The notes under the pieces: generated by a model
Seen by the model: only the letters and a program-made list of their open reading frames with translations
Databases searched by the model: none
Told to the model about the DNA's origin: nothing
Part shown: in pieces, positions 12,886 through 22,416 of the stretch
Position numbering within the stretch: the stretch's first letter is position 1
Layout: every line of letters starts with the position of its first letter
Assembly: GCA_020536535.1 (NCBI GenBank)
Contig: JAHLWZ010000802.1
Coordinates: forward strand, 62,001-126,000
DNA: 64,000 nt
Reading direction: 5' to 3'
Origin: Pelomyxa schiedti
Taxonomy: Eukaryota; Evosea; Pelobiontida; Pelomyxidae
Position numbers and translations under genes: made by a program

Positions 12886-15254
12886 TCACCCCCTATTTCC
12901 ATTTTCTTCTTTCTTTTGGTTGAAAAATACGTAGAACGAGTTCTTTACTACTGGAGGTACATTGCTCTTACCTAATTGCATTAGACAATTCCCAAGTTCC
13001 CAAGCGGGGTGTACCTCGGGCAACTTGATTTGCATAACCTTCAAAGTGCTTGTAGAATATTGAATCAATCGAGAGAGAAATATTTGTTTCATGCACTACA
13101 ATTTTCCGAAGTTTGCCGCGGTTTGCAACCTAGTTTTCTATCAGTTAAGATAAGCAGAAATAAAACGGAGCAGACATTTATGTCATGGTCGCTTTCTAAG
13201 CCTGTTACATCAGCAAAATGGATCAATGCGTGTTCTTGGCGCAATTTTTTTCTATCCTGAAATACTGTATGTTAATAAAACACACAAATGCAGAAAAAGT
13301 CAAAAACCTTGTATAGTGCAGATAAGATACGGAGATTTGCGGTATATGCTGGTATGGATTGCAGCAAAACGTTTGCAAACGTTGATAACCCATGGCACCC
13401 TGCATCCAAGTAAGGCACCCCAAATCCTAGTCTGTACGCATAAAGCCTCCTGAACCAGTTTCCCGGGAAATGGAAATGTACAGTACGGACAAATTCGTCA
13501 GAAAAATGAAGGGGTTCCGGCTCTCGAACATCTGAGAAATCCCTAAAAATGCACATGTCCTCCTTCTGAGATACCACTTCCATTCCGGTTCTGATGATTG
13601 CAGTCGGAGAGAACCATGCAGGACGCACGGACTGCCGTTTTTTGGGTAGTTTTATGTCCTCTTCGCTTTCACTGCCTTCATCCCCATCATCCTCGTCATC
13701 GTCACTACCACTGTTGTCAGAGTAATAATCACTGTCATCTTCATCATTGTTATCTTCATCACTGTCATCTTCATCACTGCCATCTTCATCGTCATCGTCT
13801 TCATCCTCATTTTTTTCGTTGTCATCCTTAACTTTGTCTTCATCATCATCTTTATAGTAATCTTCGTCATCCTCTCCCTCTACATCATTGTCTTCTTCCT
13901 CTTCGGCAGCATCTCCTTGGTCCTCATCTTCACCATTTCCCTCTGCATCTTCGTATGCCTCCTCATTTTTACTTTCCTCCTGGCGCACATCTTCCTCTTT
14001 CTTTTCTTTGTCCTCTTCCTGGCCTGCGGGTTTTCCAGTGGAATTTATGTCGACATTTCTTTCTTGTTCTGTGGTGTTGCATGGTACTATTGGAAATAGC
14101 TTGTATTCTGCTGGTTTAAAGAGAACCCGGGCGGGATCCCTGGAAGACACTTTGCATGCTGGGTGATTTTGTTCACCAGGCTTGCTGAGTGGGGTACTGG
14201 AAAACAACTTACTTGGTTTCCACAAAGATTTTGGGATTTTCTTGACCTTCTCGCCTTGACAAATGGCATTGTCAATTGCAACTAGTTTTTCCTGGCCTTG
14301 AATCACGGTAGTCTCTGCAAGACTTTTGCTTAAAACATTCAGTCCTTCTTGGGGAAGGTCGCCATCGCTGTTATTGACATGGCTGCCCAAAGGAATTTCA
14401 GAGAGTGAAAAGCTGTTTTGTAGTTGAGCAGACACTCCAAGGCCGGAAGGCAAGAGAGGTGGCTGACATCGCATTTGATTGGGTTGTGGTTGCACAACAG
14501 TTCTGCACTTCTTTCTTGGAGATTGACTTATGGGTGAGAACGAAGACATCCATGAAGGGGAACCAGAAATGGCATCAACCCCACCGTCGACGTCCCCCAC
14601 ACTATCACCATCGATGCCACTGCTCCCAATCCTGCTACTACTACTACTACTAGTCGTAGTGGCAGTTGTAGTTGTAGCTACACCACACTGCTCTTCAGCC
14701 AGAGTAGTGGGCGACACCGATTCCTCGGTGAGGTCCACAACCACCACAGCAGGGTCCCTCTTCGTCCACGCCATTCGCCCGCACCCGCACCCATAGTTAG
14801 GCGCGCACTCGTGTGTGCCAAACGCCGGGGTAGCCGCCTTGGCCCCGCAGCAATCGCATTCCTGCCTCCTCCCCGCCGCCGCGGCCTGGCTGCCCGCGCG
14901 GCCCCCGCTCTGCTGCTGCCCCCGCAGTGGTGTGCTCTCCACCTTGGGGCAGGGCTTCGTGTAGGCCTGCAGAGGGGGGGCACCGGGGGGCGGGCACGTG
15001 GCCCAGCACCGCGGGGTGGTGTCCGTGTCGCCGTCGCCGGGAGCGGGAGCGGGAGTGGGGGCACTCGAAAAGCACGGGAGCAGGTGTATGGCCGCTCGGA
15101 TGCGGACCAGCTGGCCTGTCTTTAGACCCATGCGGACCAGGTCGTCCTGGGTGAGCAGGGCCACAGTCGACATGCTGTCTACCAACTCGGCCTCAAACAT
15201 GCCGATGCACCCTTGGCACCCTATGTCTGTCAGCCACTGCCGCACCTCATCCAT
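12886..15254 (-). CDS. SAM-domain acidic protein with novel C-terminal module (paralogue A)
   Basis: I start at the ATG at 15252–15254 because it opens directly into a SAM domain (MDEVRQWLTDIGCQGCIGMF…LVRMGLKTGQLVRIRAAI) at the same position as the paralogue at 45030–46967. The longer open frame upstream has no such match. The middle is disordered: Ser/Thr/Pro, then a long Asp/Glu run (13.65–13.95 kb) that may bind histones or basic proteins. The C-terminal module holds FPGNWFRRLYAYRLGFGVPY and YLDAGCHGLSTFANVLLQSI. Short downstream exons continue ESDHDINV, YKHFEGYANQVARG and VPPVVKNSFYVFF, each matching the paralogue in order. No known family recognised for this module. Stop at 12886–12888. 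Function unknown; a nuclear scaffold or chromatin role is a guess from the acidic tract and SAM domain. Confidence 0.75.
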
Positions 15255-15472
15255 GGTGTGGTTTTCGAACGCGACGAATATACGGCAGGAAAAGAAGGGT
15301 TTGGTTTCGGTTTTGGTTTTTATGTTGTTATTTATTTGTTTTTTGTCCAAATGAACACAATTGAAAGGGAGCCGCTTGGCTTGGCAAAAGCAAAGTGGCA
15401 AGCGTTTTTGCCACCGGCTGGTATTCACTGCTTGTGAGCATCAGGGGGTGGGGAATCGCCCTTCCAACAATT

Positions 15473-16126
15473 TTACAAGCCGGAGTTGGCAACGTTCCCA
15501 GAGTAGTTGGCTCCACCGGCCTTGATCAATTGTGTGCGGACCTTGCTCTCCTCAAGGTCGTCAGTGGTTGTGCCGTGAACAGCCAAAGCGAAGTTCTGGA
15601 TAACAACCAGTTAGGAGAAATGAACAAGCCTCACTGTGTAATCTACAAAATAAAGACAAGGGGGCATACCGCGAAAACGCCCTGAAGAGCTGGCTTGTGA
15701 ACGCTGACCTTGGCGCGCTTGATTGGGGAGACTCGCTCGCCTACCCATGAAATGAAGACGAACTTGGCGCGTTTGCTCTCAGCATCTCCGGTGATGCTAT
15801 TTGTATTATTGTTTGTAAGTGTGAAGGATGCGTAGGGGTTAAACTTACAATCTGGCGAAGGCGTAGAGGCACTGGTCCTCCTTGAGCTCAGCGAGGAGCT
15901 CCTCGTATGGTCCCTCACTCTTCCTCACAACGACAATCTTGTTGCTGTTGGGTCCTGGATAGCCGCAAAGAACCCTAATGGAAACCATCAAACACAGAAC
16001 AAAAAACCAAAACACATCGCCAACGGGGGGAAAAAAACGAGGCGAAACGAACCAGTTTGTGGGTGTGGCATCAGAGCGGACGTCTTTGTATGCCTCAACA
16101 AGTGCGGGATCTGATACGTCGGCCAT
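15473..16126 (-). CDS. Coactosin-like ADF-homology actin-binding protein
   Basis: The start is the ATG at 16124–16126 (MADVSDPALVEAYKDVRSD, continuing TPTNW). After an intron comes PGPNSNKIVVVRKSEGPYEE, then AELKEDQCLYAFARL. A third exon gives SKRAKFVFISWVGERVSPIK, then RAKVSVHKPALQGVF, and the last gives LEESKVRTQLIKAGGANYSG. This is the full ADF-H fold in its coactosin form: SKRAKFVFI-W-GE and the terminal KAGGANY are characteristic. The length, about 140 residues after splicing, suits coactosin. Coactosins bind F-actin and antagonise capping in the cell cortex; they do not sever like cofilin. Three short introns. It lies in tandem with, and upstream of, the SAM gene, with 218 bp between them. 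Confidence 0.93.
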
Positions 16127-16455
16127 TGTTGTTGATGGTAAAAAAAAACGAGTTGGTGAACGGAGAGATGCTGCTTAAGATCGGATTGTTTTTTATTTTG
16201 TGTTTTCCTTCGTGTTGGTTCTTTTTAAAGCCGGGAAAAAAATCCAAGGGTTTTTTGCGAAAACCGTTTCAGGCAAGGCCAAAAAGAAACCAAAAATAAC
16301 CCTCAAAAATATCAAATCTTCTTGAGACGGGGCAGCAGGTGCTTTTGTGACCAAAAAAAGCACGTGCAAAGCGAGACTTTTTTTTTTGTGTACCAAAAAA
16401 GACCCTGAAGGCAGAACACAAAACAAAGAGCGTTGACTGTTTCGTCCTTGCAGCT

Positions 16456-18485
16456 TCAGTAGAAGTCCTGTGTTATACGTTTGTACAGTTGAATGTCTCT
16501 GGGCATGATAGTCATACGACCAGTGTGAACAGAGCAAGCTAATGAGCCAGCGTGCACTTTGGTAATATACTGTTCGGCTGCTTGCTGTAGGACCGTTGTT
16601 GCATCGTTGGAGAGTGTAATCAGGTCCGCGGGTTGTATGTCTGCGTCTCCGAGTGGAAGTGGCGGCAGAGATAATGCGTTGGCTGTTGTGGTTGTGGTAG
16701 CCGTTGTGCATGTGGGACTTGTAGTTGTAGTTGTAGCTGTAGCTGTAGGGGAAGTATTCCTTCGCCGTCTCTTCACCTTGTCCTGTCATGTGGGGTAAGT
16801 TATTGAATCACTACTTGTGGGATTGTATGATGCTTACAGCTTGTGTAGTTTGGCAAATCTCCTCAGCGAGTCGTTTAAAGGCTGCATGTCCAAGTGTGAG
16901 ACTGCAGGAAGGTTGAGGAACATTTGAATTCCACAGTAGCCGCTGAGTGTTGCGGACATCTTTCACAAAGAGTTTGACCCTGTGGGAATGGATAGCTCCC
17001 AAGTTACTACTAGAAAACATGGACACAATATAGCTTTCAGCTACACAGAAGTTAAACTTTTACACATGGTGAAGTAATAACCTGCAGAGTGTATTGCATC
17101 GGATGCTTCTTCAGAAAAAGTGAAGCCTCCTGTGGCAAACTCGCTGCAATTGGAGGCCACTTCCTTTAGAGCAAAATTAAATAACTTCTTGTGCCAAGAT
17201 AAACCTGAAGTAAGCCTCGAAATTCCGACTTCGGTATAACTGGGGTGCCTGTACTTTGTATTGCCTTAATTTCTGCAAGGCATTGCTCATCTGTCTCTTG
17301 CCCACATTCGTCATCACTTCTGGTTTCCTCCTTTTCCTTTTGACTGACATCAGATTCAGAATTGGTTTCAGGCTGGTGGCATTCAGTTTCATTTTCATCT
17401 TCTTCTGGGAAGAGCGTTGGGAGAATATGTGGCAGAACTCCAGCATTAGGAAATATGTAGCCTCTAAAAATGTACTGCATCTCCGCATCTTCTTCAATTG
17501 ATAGCATTATATGTCGAGGAGTAATATCAGAACCTTATTTACGGTTTGTGCAGGAAGAGAAATAAATTAAACATACTTGAAGAGGATTGTGCTTTTTGCA
17601 AACAAAGGTACAAAAACTCGGATGCAATGTATTCCAGTCCTCCTAGTAAAAACCATGGAGCTAATTTTAATGAGATTTGAATTGCCACTGGCATTTGTCG
17701 CAACACCAGAGGCAGACCATGACGTCCCAGACTTCAAGTAAGTAACTAGGTGATGGGATGACAACAGAAATGCGACTCTCGAAATGTTGGTTTCTAGGAA
17801 GGATGACTGCTTTCTAACGCAGTTTTGTCCCTCCACAACCGAATAGTCATACAGCTGGGTACCAGAGTAAACGATTGACATGGCAGTGTCTAACAGAGGT
17901 ATATCCAGTTCTACGCGAGCGTGAATAGGTGAGTACAATGCCATTTAGGGTAGTACTACCAGAAGTTTTTGCAACCCCACGTGGAGGTACCTCTGTCAAC
18001 TCTTTTTCTATGATAATACAACAAGTGTCACAAATTCGTCGCGCTACTTCACGTAAAATATCCACCATAACAAGCCCTGCCTGGGGGTTCAAGCTGTGAC
18101 TCGAGGCCGTCTGTCCAACAAATGAGGGGGAAAAAAAAAGGGGGGGGGGGGGGGGGGGGGGGGAAGAAAAATAACGGAGCACATTGTGCAGTAGAAGAGA
18201 AAGCCCCTCAATTGGAAACCAAGATCTAAGGGCGGCCTCGAAGTTCGCTCTCTCATCCACAACACGCAACGAATCTAACGTAGTTACGACAGTGGGATCC
18301 CGGACTCGCGTCTCGCCGTCGGCTGTTAAAGACGAAGAAAAAGGGCACTCGTCGTAGTGCAGTTCTTGCCCGCATAGGCGGTCGTCTTCTTCCGTCGGCT
18401 CCGAGATCTCCCTCCAAACGCGCTCGTTGTGCCGCGTTATTTCGGCCTCTTCGTTTTTGGCGTTTTGCGTGCTTTGCCTGCTCAT
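16456..18485 (-). CDS. Histone-fold quadruplet: fused H2B–H2A–H3–H3 protein (564 aa)
   Basis: Eight exons (18485–18183, 18110–17960, 17910–17766, 17731–17577, 17533–17205, 17163–17082, 17040–16838, 16782–16456) give 1,695 nt in one frame. All seven introns are GT–AG, of 72, 49, 34, 43, 41, 41 and 55 nt. After a ~90-residue acidic/polar N-terminus comes an H2B fold (about 92–175: LVMVDILREVARRI for α2, VPPRGVAKTSELDIPLL for α3, AMSIVYSGTQLYDY for αC). The H2A fold (about 190–297) has ISRVAFLL, APWFLLGGLEYIASEF, SDITPRHIMLSI and docking segment AGVLPHILPTLFPEE. After an acidic linker comes H3-like fold 1 (about 350–425: EFRGLLQEVAS, SNLGAIHSHRVKLFVKDVR), then H3-like fold 2 (about 438–564: AAFKRLAEEICQ, a Thr-rich insert, LACSVHTGRMTIMPRDIQL). 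No H4 fold was seen. All fold junctions lie inside exons. Divergence from core histones is extreme, so a specialised chromatin or kinetochore role is more likely than bulk packaging. Confidence 0.85.
18140..18163. repeat. 24-nt G homopolymer inside histone-fusion intron 1
   Basis: An uninterrupted run of 24 G on the plus strand (C on the transcribed sense strand of the histone gene) lies in the 72-nt first intron, acting as its polypyrimidine tract together with adjacent T-rich sequence. The run is long enough for slippage, so its length in the assembly may be wrong. It lies outside the coding exons as I splice them. Confidence 0.85.
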
Positions 18486-18585
18486 CGCCCAACCGACAAT
18501 CTTTTATCTCTTATCTTCAGTTGGTCCAATTTTTTTTTTCTTTTTCGCGTTAAAATAATATCATTTTGGTTCATATTTCTAACAG
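18486..18585. promoter_or_regulatory. Shared ~100-bp divergent region between histone fusion and PARG
   Basis: The region between the histone-fusion ATG and the first recognisable PARG exon is AT/T-rich and contains no ATG on the plus strand. It ends in an acceptor-like TTTCTAACAG. It must hold the start region of the minus-strand gene and the 5' part or leader intron of the plus-strand gene. No individual promoter element is identified. Confidence 0.4.
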
Positions 18586-21500
18586 ATTCTAGATCCCCTC
18601 ATCACCTCAGCCACCACGGATACGCTCAGCCACCGCAAGGCGTCGTTCGCGACACCGGCCTCGCCCTTCATTTTCCACAGCCCCCTGCAGGAAGAGGAGG
18701 AGCCCTACCTCCTCGACGACCTGTACGACAACCGCTCCCCTCCCTACACGGCAAGCCCGCGGCGCCGGTCGGCCGGCTCGCCTAGGGACGCGGCCGCGCG
18801 CGGCGACGGCGCTTTCGCGTGTGACACCAACTTGGTCGGCGACGAAGACGAGCTTGGCTTTGGCGACGACCTCCCACAATCCCAGCCTGTGCCGAGGCGC
18901 GTCAGCCCCGAACCTCAGCGGTCTCTGACCCAGCCTCATCCCAAGTCCCACTCAGAATCCAACCCATCGACACCGACACCCACACAATCCCAATCCCAAT
19001 CACAATCACAATCACAATCACAATCACAAACCCAAACTCAGCCATCCGAGCAAAGCCGGCCCACGTCCACCAAGCCTAAATCTTGCAAGAGCCTCCCACA
19101 ATCACAATCCCAATCGCAGCCCCAGCCCCAGCCTCGGTCCCAATCTCAGCCTCAACCACAGCCTCAGCCTCAAACCCAGCCTCAGTCTCAGAACCAGCAC
19201 GGTGAGGCGAGAAAGCGGCCCCTTAGGCAAAGTACCCTTACGGAGATGTTTGGCAGAGCAACTTCGCTGAACTTGCCTTCCCGGAATGCGTGTGATGACA
19301 CAAGCAATTGCAAGAATGACTTGGGTGGAATCCTCACCTGCAGTTCTGATAGAACTTCTGCTCCAGGGGGCTGTCTCTTATCTTCTAACCAGGCCCCCGT
19401 CATACCCAGTGCGCCGGCTCGCGAGCGTGACAAGTCTGAGGCTGATGAGGCTGAGGCTGAGACTGAGGACGAGAACGAGAACGATAACGATAACGAGGGG
19501 TTGGAGCCACCTTTACCAAAGAAATATCGGCCTGATTTGCAGAAGAAAACCCCAATGGTGCTCCGAGGTAGCCCATTGCCAGTTTCACATAACTCCTCTG
19601 GAAAGCACAGATCCGCGAAGAGCACTAGAAATTATCTGTCCCAACCAGTGCGCTCGGTTGCTGCCTCTGAGGCGTGCTTGGAGGAAAACAGGGTCAAAGA
19701 TTCTGATGAATCGAGATGTTGCTCTAAAAATTCTTCTTCTACCTTGTCCACTCCCCCAAAGCTCAGCTGCACGGTATCTACAAGCACTTGTACATCAGTC
19801 ACAGGCATTCCAACCCCAGTTCTCGGCGAGTCGCACCCACCGCAGTTACTTACTGGAAAAGGTTCAACATCAACAGATACAACACACCTTACACCCGGGC
19901 CACTGCTCCCTTGTTCAACACCACCTGATGCTCTCTACAATTGCACAACACCAACTACTCCATTGCGTGCTCGCAACAGTCAAGCTCGCATCCCAACTTT
20001 AAGTACTGCTGCCAGTCCCAAGAGACGTCGCAGCTGCAGCATGTCTCCCGGGTACATCGACCCTACTTCTGGGATTCACAGTATGGAAAAATTAGCAGAT
20101 GCGGAGGCCAATCTTTCAAAATCCCATACTCCAGTTGAAGACTGGAGTACCAATTTCACTGTTAGGTCCGCGCCATCTTCCCCAGTTTCTGGACATAGCC
20201 ACACACATGAGAGGCCTCTGAAAACCATATATTCTTCATGTTGCAAGGACCTATTCTCAAGTAGCAAGCGCACAGACGCTTGGGATGAAATGCATGTGAG
20301 ATTACCTTGCTCTCCTAGGTAATTATTCTCCTGGGATAAAAAAAATATTCAAGATTCTTAGAAATATGGTTCGAACAGATTGTTTGATGTGGCCCTTTAT
20401 ATGCACACTTTTGAGTCAGCCGATTGGGTGCTCTCACAGACTAGAGGTTTAAATACCTTACTTAGTAAAGCACTCAACGAATTAGGAGATTATTTTCCTT
20501 CTCAATGTGCAATATAAAGCAATTTGGGATATGGGTGGCCTACACGAATACTGTATCAATGTTTATGAGCCCCATGCCTGTGCAGCACATAATTGCTTGT
20601 GCATCATGAAAGGTTTTTCCTTAGCAGTGGGGCAAATTGCATCTTTAGTCTGCAAGTTACCTGCTCTAGTAACTTCTCCCATTTCCTTACTGCGGTGTGA
20701 ATCACCCTTACGTTCTCTTTGTCGCCTAATATCATTCAGGAAAACAATGAAGACCTCTGTTGTTCTGTCGCAACTTCAAATAGCAAGCTTGTTGGTTCTT
20801 CTTCCTTTCAAATCTGACGGTAAATTAATATTGCACAGGCCAATTGCTTCTTTTGTACATTTCCTCGGCGCAATGCTTTAACAAGCGTATTCACTTACTT
20901 TTTGTTAAAGTTGAACTCAAAATTTAGAAGGACACAATAAAAACGGAGTACTCTGACTTCCCTTCTGTGAATTTTTCGACACTTTATCAGAGGCATGCGC
21001 AACATAAACTGCGATTCATTTTTCATTATTTTGAACGAGTGCCCAACTTGCAACAATGTATTCACACTTTCCAATTGTCCGTAAAATGAAAATGCAGCAG
21101 GTGATGTCAAATTTACTCGCCACCATCTATCAACCCCCCCAGATTGGAGGCAGAGCAGTACCCCTTTAGGGAATTTAGTACCACATCTCAGTGGATCAGT
21201 TAATTCTTTGTTCCTTTTTTCTTTCCCTTACCTTCGAAGATGGAAGAGTCTGTAACGGATTTGCTACCTTGTGACAGCTTGTTGGTAGACTTCGCAAATA
21301 AAAAAATCGGCGGAGGTGTTCTTGGAAAAGTACTCCTGCTCTTCCTCCCTCCCACCACAAATAAACTTTGTTTGCAGGGATCTGCTCAAGAAGAGACTCT
21401 TTTTCTGACTCACCCAGGCTGGTAGAAATTCGTACTTTCCTGTATCCATAACCTGACTAGCCAGAACTCCTAGTCAGCCGTCTACTATGCGAAGAGCTAA

Positions 21501-22293
21501 ATGATACAGAATGTGTGATAATTACTGGTGCCGAAAGGTTTTCTAGACACAGTGGATACTTGTCAGAACTTTCATGGCAAGGCCCATACAATGATAGCAC
21601 TCCTAGGTTGACTTCTAGGTTTTAACTCTGCTTTTTAATGTAACTTACAGGAATGGGTACAATCGAGTATGTGTCGACTTCTTCTTTTAGGAACCTTAAC
21701 CTTTGCAGCGGCGAAGACATATTGTAGCAATGGACGCTCTCGACTTCAACCGAGGAACCAGAAACATTGCTGAGTTCTCAAAAGAAGGTGTAGAGCGCGA
21801 ATTGAACAAGGCATATTGGTAATAATACAACGACACCATCTGTGCAATTCACGGAAACTTAGTGCGTTTTCATATACCGACGATGACATTCCCCCTGATT
21901 GCAAAATCGTCACTGGGTGTGCCCCTTCTAACTTACAGAAAAACAACAAACTAAAATGCCACAGGCACTGGGGCTGCGGTGTGTTTGGCGGCTCCAGGCA
22001 CCTCAAATCAATGATACAATACCTGGCCTCATCACATGCCGGCCGAACTCTCCACTATCACACGCAAGACTACGTCTTTGATGAAGAGTTGCAACAAGTG
22101 GTGACACACCTCCGTAACAGGAGGGTCACTGTAGGTTGGTTTGGCTCCTTACCTTTCCTTTTTCTCCCTGTTCATTCCAATCAAATAACAACAACATCTA
22201 GGCCAACTGTGGACCGCCATTATTGCCTTTTGTCAGGAAGTGCCCCGTGTGCCAAAAGCCAGTCTTTTCCATTGGATAATTGGCAACACCTAG
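18586..22293 (+). CDS. Poly(ADP-ribose) glycohydrolase with long disordered N-terminus
   Basis: Hydrolyses poly(ADP-ribose) from proteins; nuclear forms act in DNA repair and chromatin. The N-terminal ~580 residues are low complexity: SQ/PQ repeats (about 18981–19200), then QSTLTEMF, close to a PCNA-binding PIP box. The catalytic domain is spread over short exons: VDFANKKIGGGVLG joined by splicing to GSAQEETLFLTHP restores the PARG signature GGG…QEE with both glutamates. It is followed by DTECVIITGAERFSRHSG, NIAEFSKEGVERELNKAYW, then HWGCGVFGGSRHLKSMIQYL and RVTVGQLWTAIIAFCQEV. The stop TAG is at 22291–22293. Oddity: the first coding exon (from 18586) is open from an acceptor-like site but has no in-frame ATG before about 19246, so the true start is unresolved. 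It is divergent from the histone fusion and followed after about 120 bp by the RING gene. Confidence 0.9.
18981..19200 (+). repeat. SQ/PQ dipeptide repeat tract in the PARG N-terminus
   Basis: Tandem CAATCA/CAGCCT-type hexamers encode alternating Ser-Gln, then Pro-Gln, interrupted by a short basic segment. SQ dipeptides are the core recognition motif of ATM/ATR-type kinases, which would suit a DNA-damage enzyme, but plain repeat expansion explains the sequence equally well. Confidence 0.75.
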
Positions 22294-22416
22294 GAGTGTT
22301 GTTCATCATCATGTACAAAAGCAAAAACCAAAAAACTTTACGTGAACAACAAGGGCTCGCTCTTTCCGCATCTTCTAGAAAAATAGTAATAGTAGAACAA
22401 AACAAAGGGGCCTGTG

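Noticed and set aside
15255-15428. Upstream extension of the SAM paralogue A frame
   Set aside because: The extra ~58 codons have no SAM or signal features, and the paralogue begins exactly at its SAM domain, so the ATG at 15254 is preferred.
17567-17760. Continuous minus frame through the H2A region (reading NASGNSNLIKI)
   Set aside because: It can be laid over H2A loosely, but the frame reached after a 34-nt intron gives APWFLLGGLEYIASEF and joins in phase to SDITPRH, a far better H2A match with correct length.
16456-18485. An H4 fold in the histone fusion
   Set aside because: The N-terminal segment around VTTLDSLRVV vaguely recalls the H4 α3, but no α1/α2 match precedes it, and both C-terminal folds carry H3 signatures.
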